Below are positions 32,701-45,500 of a stretch of 64,000 bases of DNA, piece by piece. The notes under the pieces are model-generated. The model worked only from the letters and a program-made list of their open reading frames with translations. It was not told the origin of the DNA and did not search any database. This DNA comes from Hyperoplus lanceolatus (lineage: Eukaryota; Chordata; Actinopteri; Uranoscopiformes; Ammodytidae). The DNA is taken from assembly GCA_026929865.2 (NCBI GenBank), contig CM049406.2:22678501-22742500 (forward strand), given 5' to 3'. A program made the translations under genes and the position numbers. Position 1 is the stretch's first letter, and each line of letters opens with the position of its first letter.

Positions 32701-35700
32701 CTCCTGCGCCTCCAGACAGTCTCTGAACTGACCTGAAGGAAAGAACAATAAGAGATAGAGACAGTCCGTATGAAATACAGGGACCCACTGAGAGAGAATC
32801 TATGTTAAGACTATGTACTGGGCATCTAAGCAATTACATGTTTTGTCGGCCTTCTTTATCTTGTTTCACTTTTTTCGTCCATTATGATAAGATTTAGCGC
32901 GTGTCTCATTTATGTGGTATAGAAATCTCTGTTAATAGGATGTTGGAGCAGCACAATTGTTTTTTACAGGAAACAGGTCAGAACATTTAGGTAATTTAGC
33001 TTAAAAGAAGGCTCTCTGTAACTAGCCTATAGGGTGTGACAGCATTTTTTATTTAGTCAAGAAGTCTGGTTCTGAACTTAACTCAATTTTCATTAAGTAT
33101 GTAGACGCTGTGTTTTGGCTTATAGTGTTTACATTATGAGACATTGGAGTCACTGGCTGACTGAGGGTTCAATAAGTGGGGAAAAACAGTGAACAAAAAC
33201 AAAATCACACGCTATGGAAGAGTATTAGGGCCACAGCAAAGAGGGAAAATGTTGAGAATAAAGTAGAATATGTCGAGATTAAAGTTTAAGTACAATTTCA
33301 AGATCAAACTTATCAATTCAAGACTGTGGTAGAGTTGGAAAGGTATTGACAGATTTGAAGTTCCAGGATCAATAACTCATAAGCAAAACATTATTAAAAT
33401 TCAAACGATGCATCTTTTAAACAGAAGCAGCAAATGGGCTACAGTCTCATTTTTAACGAAACGAGACGTCCTCAAAGCTCTTCTGATATTGCTCTCTATG
33501 GGCAGTGGCCTGTGATACGAGAAAACAGTGGCCGTGGGGGGGCGCCCTTAGCTCAGTTGGTAGGGCGTCCCCCTCATGGGCCTCGGCCAGCAGCGGACCC
33601 GGGTTCGATTCCAGCCTGCGGTCGTTCTCTGCATGTCACTCCCCTCTCTGCCCCATTCCAACTCTGTCTCTACACTATCAATAAAGCATAAAAATGCAAA
33701 AAAAAAATCGTAAAAAAAAACAGTGGCCGTCTAATAAGAGCAACAACAAAGTATAAACTATTAAATTAGGCTATTATTGGAATTGGGAAAAAACATTCCC
33801 TGCATTTTTTTCTCTCCTCTGGCACTAATACTGTTCCGTACAAAAGCAGGCAGAGTAATGCAAAACACATTTATCCTGGTCTGCAACAATTGTTGGTTAT
33901 GTCCTCCCAGAACAGAAGAGGAGACTGGGGCATATTAAGTCGCATTAACAAGAAATGACTTGCCTTCATTAAAAGGTAAAAACAGAATCAAATAAAATCT
34001 TGCTAACCAACTTAACTTTATATGTGACCAACATCTTTCTCAAGGTAAATCAACATCCTTATTACAAAATGTTCAATTAATAACATGTGCAGCAGTGAGT
34101 TTATTTAAAGGGCGAGTAACCCTCTCTAGGCTAATAAAATAGTAATTATAACGTAAAGGTATAGTCCTTCCACTGCATCAAGTGCCCCTAGTTTGTGGTT
34201 TGAAGGAGGAGGCTTTCATGCCAGTCTGGGTTGTGTCTACATCTCACATGCAATGGAACTTATAGGGGATCATTTTCATACTCAGCTGCACCAAGATCCT
34301 ATACACTTTATTATTCTTGGGCGAGGGCAATCTAGGTGTCAGGAATTTCTGTTGATGAGCAAAAACGGCCGGTTGGTTTTCTTTGCTGTGCTTAAGTCCC
34401 CCTGCCTCAACTGAGACATTACAACATTTTTATTTCCATCCTGGTTGTGTTTTTTTCTGTTCAGTGGGGAGCAGAATTCCAGCTGAATTGGCAAATATTT
34501 AACCTTAGAAAATAAGGCCAGTGGCCCACCTACAGCTGTCCTCAACGCCAGTGATTATAGACTTGTTAGCGCTGACCTGCTATAAATTTCACCATGACTG
34601 TTTTTGATTTTTTTGACTGAATTGATAAATAAATGTATGAAAGATAGATGAAGAAAAGGATGTATGGATCACTCATCAAAGGTGGAGTCAGCAATTCTGG
34701 AGAATGCTTGTTGTCAAAATAACTTTAAATGGGCATGTTGCTAGCTACATTGGGTTACATACCCTTTGTTTACATAGCAGTTTACCTCTGTGTATTAACA
34801 CTGTATTTTGTTCAGTGCACACACAGTAGGCCTACAAGCAGGTCTATTGTGAGAAGATATTCACTGATTTTGACTCAAAGTGATTTTGACAACAAGTCTC
34901 CAGAATTGCTGACTGCACCTTTAATTCATTCTCTCTCTCACTCACTTACCCTCAGCACTGAAGTTTCGCTGTGGAGGTTTCTGAACTTCCAGCGTGCCGC
35001 TTGTTGGCGACGGCCCGGAGCGAGAGCCTCTCTCTCGGGCCAACCTTTTGTTGTTGACCCTCTGGATCTCATTGGTGAAACGTGGCACGTTGACAGGAAT
35101 GTTCTCGGGCACCACCTGCACGAGTGGGGGTCCCATGGGTGTCTGCTCGTGCCTGCGGCCGCTGTACACCTGCATACAGCGCTCCTCCAGTGCCCCGATC
35201 AGCACTGACTGGTTGTTCACTAATGCGGACATGGCGGCGTATTTGCTCTCCAGTTCCCTGTACCTGGAGGACAAGCGCAGGGACTCACTGGTGGCGTTGA
35301 GGATGCGTGTCTCCAGCTGCGCCAGTTCCAGCGAGTTGTCCCTCTTCCTGATGATCTCATGCAGCAGCTGCATGTAGAGCTGGGTCACTCTGGAGTTCAT
35401 GTTCCTGCTCTCTTTCCTCAACAGCTTCATCTCGTTCACCAAGTTTCCGTCCACGTCCACCACAAGCTTCAAGGTCTCCGTCTCCCTACGCTGCTTGGAC
35501 AGGAGGTCACGTACCCCAGCCACATCCAGACGGGTCACTCGGTCCTTGTCGACTGAGTAACCCCTGGCCGCGCAGATGGGCCCTGTGATCTTCTGCTCAG
35601 GTACCAGGAATGTGTAGGAGCACTTCTTGTTCTCTTCGCCGGTCTCTGGAGCCCTCCGCATCCGGGAGAGGATGGGGTGCTTGGTGTTGAGGGCTCGGCC

Positions 35701-35757
35701 GTTGCTCCAGAGGGATAGACCAAACAGAATGAATAGGCTCCATGCTCCAGGTCCCAT
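29747..35757 (-). CDS. angptl1: angiopoietin-like 1 (secreted coiled-coil/fibrinogen-like protein)
   Basis: Coding exons on the minus strand: 35757-34950, 32732-32539, 31424-31154 and 29934-29747 (stop 29749-29747). They are joined by GT-AG introns in phases 1, 0 and 1, giving 486 residues against about 491 in human ANGPTL1. The start at 35757 has a strong context (ACCATGG) and begins a signal peptide (about 1-22). KCSYTFLVPEQKITGPIC and a long coiled coil (about 75-215, with LLRKESRNMNSRVTQLYMQL) are closer to ANGPTL1 than to ANGPTL2. The fibrinogen-like domain runs from residue 270 (FRDCLEAQEAG, then GWTVIQSRRDGSVNFFRNW, GFGNIDGEYWLGL, LDRDKD calcium-site motif, NCAHFHKGGWWYNAC) to the terminal RPID. 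The family role is a secreted, vessel-regulating orphan ligand. Human ANGPTL1 lies within RALGPS2, but no ralgps2 exon is visible here. Confidence 0.95.
30010..30503 (+). mobile_element. 5'-truncated LINE tail in angptl1 intron 3
   Basis: The plus frame includes KLPRYLTEML, then VPQARSELGKTAFSFSAPDS and WNNLQQQIKL, ending NCFN. This aligns with the C-terminal box of the intact LINE ORF at 19392-22487 (VPRARTDLGKKAF...APSAWN). A short 3' UTR with GGGGATAAATAAA ends in AAATG tandem units at about 30484-30503. It is antisense to angptl1. Only the last part of the RT protein remains. Confidence 0.8.
33536..33716 (+). mobile_element. tRNA-derived SINE in angptl1 intron 1
   Basis: The head is tRNA-like with A box (TTAGCTCAGTTGGTAGGGCG) and B box (GGTTCGATTCC). 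It is followed by a body with TGCATGTCACTCCCC and a CAATAAAG...AAAAATGCAAAA tail. It is flanked by the target duplication AAAACAGTGGCCGT (33522-33535 and 33717-33730). It is not a functional tRNA: the cloverleaf is imperfect and a tail follows. Confidence 0.85.
34678..34922. repeat. palindromic MITE family, copy 1
   Basis: It starts AAAGGTGGAGTCAGC...TTCTGGAGAATGCTTGTTGTC and ends with the inverse (GACAACAAG...CTCCAGAATTGCTGAC...CACCTTT). It lies in angptl1 intron 1, just upstream (plus sense) of coding exon 1. Internal parts are deleted relative to the 43864 and 50926 copies. Confidence 0.8.
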
Positions 35758-35796
35758 GGTTCCTCCTCTCTTTATCAAACCAAACAAGCGAAAAAT
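35758..35796 (-). other. angptl1: angptl1 5' UTR part of first coding exon
   Basis: A pyrimidine-rich acceptor ending CTTTTCACAG lies just above 35796 on the minus strand, 39 nt before the start codon. The first coding exon is therefore spliced to an upstream noncoding exon rather than starting transcription here. Confidence 0.6.
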
Positions 35797-38700
35797 CTGT
35801 GAAAAGCAATGAAAAGTGAAGACCATTTTAGGGTTGGTGTAACTCTCCACTCTGTCCAAGTTCTTACCCTGACTCTGAGAATCAAACTCCAAAGTCCACT
35901 CTCAAGATTACTCAAAAAGATGACTCAAAATAAACAGCAGTGTCTGTGTTCACCAAACAAAGGATGATGTCGCCGATTGCAAACAGTGTGGTTCATTGTT
36001 GGGATTTTGGTAGTTATTGGACAGTAGTGTACCTACTGCTGCACATGCCACAACAAGCTTTGGCTACATAGACAGTATTTTTTTAGTAGGAGGAATTTAT
36101 TATTGGCTGTGGTCTTTTCACTGGCTTGGTGGACAATAAGTATTGTTTAGTATAAATAAATATATCACCAGACTTATTCTTCCAATTGGTCCAAGTACCA
36201 AACAAAGGTTTCCTTTCTTTGAGTGATTATTTTGTACTTTTTGTTCAGTTTCCTACCAGATGTTTTCTTCTCTCCTCTAATCCAGTACAATCCAACACGA
36301 CCACTGTGCCGGCAAACTCATAAATACTTAAGGAGCATCTATTGGCATGAGACACAGGAAAGCGCTTCCAGCCAAGACTCAACACAACAGTCTTGTGTAA
36401 TTATGAAGTAAGTGAGCATTAAAAAGTAAAGTCAAACTAGCAGGCTGCAGCAGAGGCACAGCTGGAGTCACACATCACATACTGCAGGCAGTCCCACTCT
36501 TGGCAGGACGTGCCTTCTGGAACACTTGTGGTGGAGTCAAGAGTAAAGTGCCACCCAGCCACCACAAATCTGTTATCATAACTCAAAATTTCAATACATT
36601 CCCTCATGGGTTGTTTTTCGTCAGGGCCCTTACCCCGAATCTGTATCAGGTGTCTGGGTGTGTACTGGGATCTGTTTTTCATATTTCCTTAGATCTCCTG
36701 GCTCAGACCTTCCATGAACCTCTCCTATAACCTTTCAGTGTAGCTGCCCTGGCTCGTGTGGAGACCAAGTATGTTTAAAAGTCTTTGAAGCTGATGACAT
36801 TTGACTCCAAAAGAAAATATTTGGTAGAAAATAGACTTCATGTTCCCGTGGAATACACTGAAAAAACATCACTTTAAATGGAAAAGCATCGGCTGTCACA
36901 CTTTGATGGATGATGAGGTGTACAACTAAACATATCAATAATAAGAAAAATGGTAGGAGGCCTTAGGTTGTTATCGTCTGGGCTCGCTCCCACATTTTGA
37001 CTTCTGCCATTTTTGCCCAGCTGTTACAATTAGATTTGTTTGAATTTGTGTGGGGAATTCAATAAATTGACGTTTTCTGAGGAGCAACAGAGGGGAACAG
37101 GCATCCCTGACTCATGAGTAATGTTATTCTCGGAATCTATTTTTGGAAGGGAAGCTTGTGTTTTGATCTTGCTGGGTTTTGACAGCACAACGGATGGAGC
37201 AAGCGGTGGGTGGGTGGCGTTCAAAAATGCATGCTAAGTGAAAGCTCCCCCTCCTTTTTCCATTATTCACTATTGAGAGGCTAGGATCTGGAAGTGGAGC
37301 CAATAGTGAGCCAACTTCAGGCTGATTTTTGGCACTCAGGCCAGATCCGACCAGAAGGCAGTTTGGTGGGTGGGGCCAAGGAGCAACCTTCCATCTTAAC
37401 ACTCCTGACAGGCGCACAATATGAGGGCGCTTCATACAGGAGCTCATCGAGTATAATGTGCAAAGGATTTTAAACAGATGCCAAATAAGCAGAATAAAAT
37501 AAGTTCAAGACAGAGACAGCGGGGGCTTTTAAATCATTTTCTGTGGTCGCCTCTTGATGTGTAGTTGCACCAGAAGAATCCTGACCACAGTTAATGGGAT
37601 AGAACCGAAAGAGCACAACCTAAAACTCAAACTGCTTGCAGTAGCAAAATAGGGCCATTTTAACATTGTAGAAGGAAAAAACAAGCTTGTCTCGAGGGAA
37701 ATTACTGTGAAGTTTTTGTGTGTTTTTATAAGGCACAATGACTGTATTGACAGAAAGAAATTGTCTCAGCCAGAATTCCTTTTTTTTCTACAACTCACAA
37801 GTTAGGTAGCACAAGAAAATGCTCCAATAGCCGTATATTAGCTCTATAACATCATGGAACAAGCTGCAGTTTGTGTTTGCGTCAAAGATTGAAACACATC
37901 TGCGTGCGAAAGGAAAAGGGCACTTTAAGGAAAACGGGCCGAGTGTCAGAGCTCACAAACACCTTGGCACTGTCAGTCAGTTATTATTACTCGGAGAGGA
38001 CTTCTTTTCCTTGCCTTTCCGTAATCACGGGTCATCTCCTCCTTCAATAGCTTTGGCCTCAGTGAAATTGGCCCGTCTGCACGTCTCCAACCCCACAATA
38101 TGAATCTCACAGGCCCTTAGCCTGACAGGAGTGACAGTGTTTACACAGAGGCTCCTCAGCCGGGGCTGTGAATCTCATAGGCGGTTAATACCACCAGGTC
38201 CCTCTCCGTCGTTTACACCCTGTATGGTCTTCAAGTTCACCGCAGCCAGCAGCCATATTTTTTTGGTGGACTTATTACTAGGGCGTATTTCTCCTCTCCT
38301 CTCCTCACTCAAAGCCAGACCCTGACCAGATCCAGCCACCTACGTAGTCAATATGAACGCTGTATACTTGCAACCAGACATGTCAAACTTTGCGGTGCCT
38401 GGTGTTCCCATGAATGCAGGCCAGAGGAACACAAGGACACTGAGCTCTAACCGTCTACTGGAAACTCCCCAATTAAAAGATTCTCTTTGACATTTAAAAC
38501 CCCTCCCTGGGAATAGCACATTTATCATCCCCTAAATTACTTCTCTGCCAACTTCATCCCAGCACACATTGTGAATGTTAATGTAAATCCAAAAGTCAAT
38601 TTTTTTCCAGTCTAACTTTGTTGTGGCTTTCGTGCTTTAGGCCAGCAGACGTTTTAGGACTGTGCCAATTAGCCCACAAGTTATTCTGATGGTGCCACTG

Positions 38701-39111
38701 ATTAGGTCCGTCTGTCTGCTGAGGGGATGCCATGATGCATGAGCCATGTACAGGGTTTGTATATGATGATGGGGTTTACACCAGATGAGCATATACAATG
38801 GAGTCACTTCAATTTCAGCAGTCATTTCACAGTTCTTCATGAAAAGTTAAGGATTTTTAGGAGACCCAACTTCCACCTAACATTTTTTATTTGAAAATTC
38901 TAAATTTAAGATCCAATTTCCACTCAAAAGTTGAATTAAAACAATACAACTTTATTGTGTTAAAATTGCCTTTACTTGTTTCAGTAAATTTAATTTTTCT
39001 ATCCAGTGAAAGTCTAAAGTTGCAGCATTTTGAATAAATTTCTAAAGCACAAAACAACATACTAATTTCATAAATAACTTAATCACAGAAATAAAAACTT
39101 AACAATCTTAC

Positions 39112-39209
39112 CTGTGTCAGTGAGTTCAGTCTGTGGTCCAGGAGGTGCAGGTAAGACCCAGCTAGGTGTCTCAGTTGTGTTCCCTATGCAGGTTCATGCT
39201 CTCCATTCT

Positions 39210-39262
<53 letters not shown>

Positions 39263-39310
39263 CTCTCTCTCAGTCTCCCTCCTTCTTTGCTCTCATTGAG
39301 AATGCAGGCC
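39112..39310 (-). other. angptl1: candidate angptl1 5' noncoding exon with (CT)n
   Basis: On the minus strand, a purine-rich stretch containing the (GA)n tract ends in CTGACACAG followed by GTAAGA at 39111-39106, an excellent splice donor. No strong ORF crosses it. Its position 3.3 kb upstream of the acceptor at 35796 fits a first exon of angptl1. The 5' edge is a guess. Confidence 0.45.
39216..39259. repeat. (CT)n microsatellite
   Basis: Uninterrupted CT dinucleotides lie inside the proposed angptl1 5' UTR exon, so length variation would alter the 5' UTR (GA on the transcript strand). Confidence 0.95.
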
Positions 39311-39611
39311 TGCGCTCAGCTATGGCATGAGCAAACTCAGTCAAACCAGGAGAACAGTGGAGGGTGGTCCAAATACAGAGAGAGGAAGGCTGATGGTGTG
39401 ATTTTCTCTGGGGTTTGAGTAGAGGGGGCAGGCTTGCTTGGTCCTGCCTTCCCTCCTCTGATGTCGCTTAAAAAAAAAAGTTTAGGGCTCCTCCTAATAT
39501 GAGGGTCCGCCACAAATTAAAAACCAAAAACACTCTTGAATCAGATTGGCTGGGAGTCAGCAAGAGTGGTGAAAACACTCAAACTCAGAATCATCCTGTC
39601 TGTCATCTTTT

Positions 39612-39857
39612 AAAGGTGGAGTCAGCGATTCTGGAGAATGCTTGTTGTCAATTTGTTTTTGTCAAAATCAGCAAATATCTCATCACATGCCGCTACCTTT
39701 ACGTACTATGTGCGCACTGGAAAGAAAAATTGTGTGTTAATAGACAGCCTAGGCTCTGTAAACAGGTATGTAAACAAATGTCAACAAAGGGGGTCCACCA
39801 TATTTTGACAAAGTGATTTGACAACAAGCGTTCTCCAGAATCGCCGACTCCACCTTG
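39612..39857. repeat. palindromic MITE family, copy 2
   Basis: It starts AAAGGTGGAGTCAGCGATTC and ends GAATCGCCGACTCCACCTT. The interior shows the family landmarks CAGCCTAGGCTCTGTAAAC and AAACAAATGTC. It lies upstream of the proposed angptl1 first exon. Confidence 0.8.
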
Positions 39858-41546
39858 AACTCTCATAAGGACTTGTTTACAATGTCATATTGTCTCAAAT
39901 ACGCCCCATTTGTCTGTCAGGGTTCTAGAAGTTTACATACACACACACACACACACGCTATCTTAATTTATAGAACTACTACTTCCCATAGTCTATTTCT
40001 TCTTCCTTTAAATCTGTTTCCAGTCAACCGTAATCTAATCACGAGGTGATTCTAAGGAACCCAGTAGCTTCAGCATTATAATAAGATCTGTTTTTCTGTT
40101 TTGGATGTGAGTGTTTTTCTTGTGCTTGCTCCATATTTGGGGTGAGTGTGTCTCTCGAGGCTATCCAAGAGCTATTGGCAGCTGTGTTTATTTGGTTATG
40201 AGGACAATATGCAGAGGGATTTGTAGACAAAAAGAACACCCCGTCAGCTAAATGTTTTGGATTTTGGAGGAAGCACAGGCTTTGATGCATGGGGGGATTC
40301 TCCGCGTGGGGAGACATGTTTGAGCGTGTGGGAGGACAGCTTTGCTTATGAGCATTCATAATGTAGGAGAGCGTGGGTACTTGCGTGTGATCAGTACATG
40401 AATGGGAACATGTGTTTGTATTTGGGATTGAGATAGGTGGCTGGCAATGTATAATAGTGGTCATCTAATTTAAATAAATGATAGAACATGTGTTTGGAGG
40501 AAGCGGTTACTGAAAGGAGAAAAAAACGTTTGTGCTAATTCAACCCATGCCTGGAAATCTTTATCTGTATCGGCAGCACAGTAAATACACTTTTTTTTTT
40601 CGAGCCTAGATCAGTGTCTCCCAAACCTGGGTGTCCAGACCTCAGGGGTCTCAAGTGGATGAAAGAGATAAATATTTAGTATAGAATATTTATTTTAGAC
40701 AAAATAACATAAAATGTTCTATCAAATGTTCGATTTTTCATGAAAGTCATGAATGCTTTATAAACCATCTAAACATTTCACAATCTGTAGATGGAAAATT
40801 GGTTGAACTGCTCATAATAAAGGAAATTACCAAAGATTTTTTTTCTGTTATGTAATTTTTAAGGTGGACATTTGATGGCAGGGTCCTTCTCACCTTCGTG
40901 TCGATGGGAGATATTGATTGTTGCCCCCGCCCTTAGAAAATCTGTTCACGTCACTGCTGGGTAGTTAATATTATTATTTTATTTTATTCAAGTACAAAAA
41001 TGGAATTTGGTATTTAGGTATTTCTTAGTTTCAAAAATCTGCAGTTGACTATACTGTTAGTAACATATGCTGTCAGAGTGGTTAAACGTTAACAGCCATC
41101 TCTCTCTGTGAGCCCCTCCTTGTGGCTAAACAAGTTTATTACCATGCACCTTCACCTTCACAGTTGTTGTTGCAGGTCCAATTTTTGAGGTATTTGTACT
41201 TGAGTATTTCCTCGCTACTTTCTTCTCCACAACATTGCAGAAGTAAACATTGTAGGCTACTTTTTCAATAGCACTCCATTTGTCTGACAGCTTTAGAAAG
41301 TAACTTTTCAGATTACAGTCATTCATACAATATTTGGTGGTTTTTAATGTTTATGTTTCTGATAAACTGAAGGATGAAGTGTCCATTTATGGGGTTTTAC
41401 AAAAACTATCCTTCTTCTTATAAATAAACTGTTGAAAATCACCCTAGGATTAGCTGTTAAATGCATTGTTACACACCTATGAAAAGAATTCTGACGCAGA
41501 TCTGTTCTTCTGAGCTCAGGAAAGTGGACTTTTTAAAGATGTGTGG

Positions 41547-41690
41547 TTCTGGGGATCCCGGGTTCAAATCCGGCCCGGGTTCTTGTTCTCTGCATGTCAT
41601 TCCTCTCTCTACCCTATTTCATCTCTGACTCCTCAAACTGTATAATAAAGCAGAAGAATGCCAAAAAATTATCTTAAACAAATAAAATGC
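41547..41690 (+). mobile_element. truncated copy of the tRNA-derived SINE
   Basis: It shares the B-box region (GGGTTCAAATCCGGC) and the body (TTCTCTGCATGTCATTCCTC...AATAAAGCAGAAGAATGCC) with the 33536-33716 SINE but lacks its A-box head. The tail is AAAAAATTATCTTAAAC. Confidence 0.75.
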
Positions 41691-41949
41691 GTGTTTCTCA
41701 CACAACAACACAGTTATACACACGTTACCCTAAGATGATCTTATAAATATGATAATATAGAAACAAGGTACGTCGCTGTTGTTGACCCAACAATCAGCTG
41801 TATAGTTACAATGTGCTCAACAGCAATTTACAGCAAACAAATGCAACATTATTGTAGCAATGATATTAATCCAAGAGGCAATTTTACTGAAATAAAGGAC
41901 CTAATTATCAACCACTGAGAATTTGCAACAAAGTGTAGATAGCCCAGAT

Positions 41950-42172
<223 letters not shown>

Positions 42173-42294
42173 AGAGATTAGCCGTAAAACTGTGTAAACA
42201 TGAATCAACCATAAGACTGTAGGCCTGTCAATATATATGTAGGCAATAGGGCCCATATATCAACAAGTCAACATTATCTTTAACAAGCTCTGGA

Positions 42295-42317
42295 TGACGT
42301 CACGCGGACTGGCCAAT
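42295..42317 (+). promoter_or_regulatory. zyg11-like promoter: CRE and CCAAT box
   Basis: TGACGTCA at 42295-42302 and CCAAT at 42313-42317 lie about 230-250 bp upstream of the proposed start codon at 42542. The spacing of a full CRE 10 bp before a CCAAT box suits a TATA-less housekeeping promoter. Confidence 0.5.
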
Positions 42318-42541
42318 AGGAGGCGGTAAGCCTGTGACAGTTGATAGCATACTGTTGACGGTTAGCTGCAACGGCTGAAAAATCCAAAACAGAAGATATC
42401 GCCACTTCTCCTTTTCTTTTAAAGCAATGACATTGGTTAAAATAAGGATGCCTTTTCGTTTACCAATTTGTTGAACTACGTGGTACCGTCATATGTTTTT
42501 ATTTGGTTATTCTTGACGACTGTTTAGGCTACTTTTCAAGC

Positions 42542-42558
42542 ATGGTGAGTGAGTGGCG

Positions 42559-42596
<38 letters not shown>

Positions 42597-45500
42597 TCCC
42601 CTTCTGTTATGTTTCTCAATGTTTTCCTTTTTTGTGCGCGCGCGTGTGTGTGTGTGTGTGTGTGTGTCAGAATTTCATGTCAGTGACAGACGCTTTAGCT
42701 CACGAACAGCGCTGTAGGACCAAGTGTCTTTGCCCACCGTGCCAGAGACCGGTTGGATTAGGCGATTTAAACGGGCTTTACTTTTGCAGTGTCTCATCTG
42801 TTGCGGTTAAAATTAGACTCACTCGTGCGAGGTCCTGTGTCAATGTATGAGCCTGAGAGACAATTCTCAGGGCATAAGTGTGTCTGAGATATATGAACAA
42901 ACAATAACAAAAAGCCTCTCGAACAAGTTTAGAGTAGTACTTCACAGATGTATTGCACACTGTAAAACATAATTATTCATATCAATAATATATATAAGTA
43001 TAATATGGCCTTGTATAAAATATAAAGGCATAGGCTACAAAGGATTTTTACACCTAAAATGATTTATTTTTATTTTCAAAATATGGCCCATTGTATGATA
43101 ATTTTCTTTGTCAAGGGTACATCAAATTTTGTTCTTTGAATATCCCCTCTCAAGTGAATACAATACGGAGGGGGTCAGAGGTAGAGCGCAGGGTCAGCCA
43201 TTACGGCACCCCCAAGTTCTCGGTTTAGTGCCTTGCTCAAGGACACAATGGTAGAAATGGTGGGCAATGGTCATGTACATGTAATACCAGCCACCACTAG
43301 TTTTACAAATAACACCCTACCACCCATAATGTAATGGTGTTAAGTCATTTTGGTGAATTGAACCTTAGAAGTAACTGCACTTGCCCTATATGTTAAGTAT
43401 AGTATGATATGTTCCGGTAGTAATACCTGTTTATGTGTTGCAGGATGCTGAGGGGCCCCAGGCCCTGTGCGACCTCTGCTTGGCCAAGGTGTGTCGCAGC
43501 CTGGACGCTCTGTGCAGTAGGCGTGCAGACGGCTCCATGTGCCTCAGCTGTGTCCCACTCTTCCCACAGGAGATGGCTGACCAGTTACTGCTAAAGATGG
43601 CAACTAATGGTAGGTCAGGAGTTGTAGGGGAATTTTAAAAACAAGGGTGATAGTAATTCTGTGGAAAGTTATAGAAAAGGGACAAATATACCATAACATG
43701 TGACTTACCGATAACCTTCATGTAGTTGAAATTCCCCTGGCACACAACATCATATGCAAAAAGTAATTACAATGTCAGAATACCATTAATGCCGTTATAT
43801 GACAGTAGTTCAAAGTGTACTTTGCCAGGCTGAAACTTTGGAAAAAGTAAATTCCACAAACTTAAAGGTGGAGGCAGCGATTCTTAAAGGGGCAGTGTGT
43901 AATATGACATCATCAAGAAAGTTCTACAAAATTCTAGAATGCAACGCTCCCTGGGTAACCCCACCCCTTTAGAATAATAACAGAAGCTACAGTGGCTTTC
44001 AAGGACAAGAACAATTCTAAATGTTAAACAATGCACCTGATGACATTCCAAAAACATGGACGCCTCCATAAGACTTGCCTGCTCAATGTACAAAATGTAA
44101 CATTAATATTTGTAATTCTCCGCTCAGGAGGATAATTCAGATTATTGGCAGAGGGGATTTTACACCAATGAGGACATATTTATGAATGAGGACATTGATT
44201 TTAGCTTATAAATTACTCAAAATGTTACACAGTGTCCCTTTAAGAATGCTTCTTGTCAAAATAAGTGAGTATCTCCCCACGATGTTTGTGCACGCTGAAG
44301 AAAATCTGGTGTTAATACACAACATAGCTCTGTAAACTGGCATGTAAACAAAGGGGGCCCACCGTAGCTTACAATATGCCCGTTTACAGAACCTAGGCTG
44401 TGTATCAACACTTGATTTATTTTTTTCAGCGCACACACAATACGTACAGGTAGCGGATCATGTGGAGATATTAACTGATTTTGACAAAAAGGGGATTTGG
44501 ACAAGTAGCATTCTCCAATATCGCTGACTCCACCTTTTAAATATGGCTCAATTGATGCTACATTTTCAACAAAGTCTCTCTTGTTTGCTTCTCCCTTCAA
44601 GGGATACTGAATGACACAACTGTTCGGATTTTCCAAAACTGCAAAGAGCTCCGTCTGCGGCGAGCCTCCATCCGCTGCTGTCCGGTATCTGCTGTAGCTT
44701 TTCGCCTGGCCCTGTGCCCTCACCGGCTCCAGGAACTAGATGCCTCCTGGGTCTCTGGCGGCGGGCTCACTGGTGCTAACATCCTCTCGGGCCTGGCTTC
44801 CAACCCTGAGTGCAGATCCAGCGTTCAGAGGCTGACCCTTAGTGGACTACAGCTGGACTTGGGGTCTGGACCTGGCTTTAGCTCCCTGCGGGGCTTGAGA
44901 ACGCTCAACCTTGCCCACACAGACCTGACTGATGCCGCCCTCGAAGACATCTGCACCCTCCCTCAGCTAGAGAGCCTAGATATCTCCAGTAGTGCCGTCT
45001 CAAAGCTAACCGCACTGCTCGACTGCAAGAACACGCTGAGATCTCTGATGGCCCACCAGCTACGGCAATTGGATATGTCTCCAGCCAGGTTACTCTCTGT
45101 CCTCAGCCAGCTTCACGCTCTCAGGCATCTGGACTTTTCATACGACCATTTTACTGTGGACGATGGTGACGGAAAAGAAGGGGACGAGACGGTGAGGCAG
45201 CTTCTGGAGGGCAGTCCCCAAGTTCTCCCTTCTCTTGTTTCTCTAGATATCTCCGGACGGAAGGGAGTCACAGAAGCAGCGGTCAGAGCGTTTGTGGAGG
45301 CCAGGGCAGGACTGCTCTTTTTGGGCCTGCTAGCCACCGGAGCTAGCTCCTTGGATATCCTGTCGTCACTGAAAATTTTAAAAGTAAGGACCAAGCAGGG
45401 TTTTCGTTGCCTCAGGATTGGCCTTTGGGGGTTGGCTACACGGATACATTTTCCTGTCACAACTATGTGCAACAGTAACGGCAAGAAGTCGGTGTTATCT

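Noticed and set aside
33541..33615. Possible tRNA gene
   Set aside because: A and B boxes are present, but the element has a non-tRNA body, an A-rich tail and a 14-bp target duplication, which makes it a SINE.
36437..36682. Minus ORF in angptl1 intron
   Set aside because: No recognisable domain, no splice chain, and a composition like the surrounding intron.
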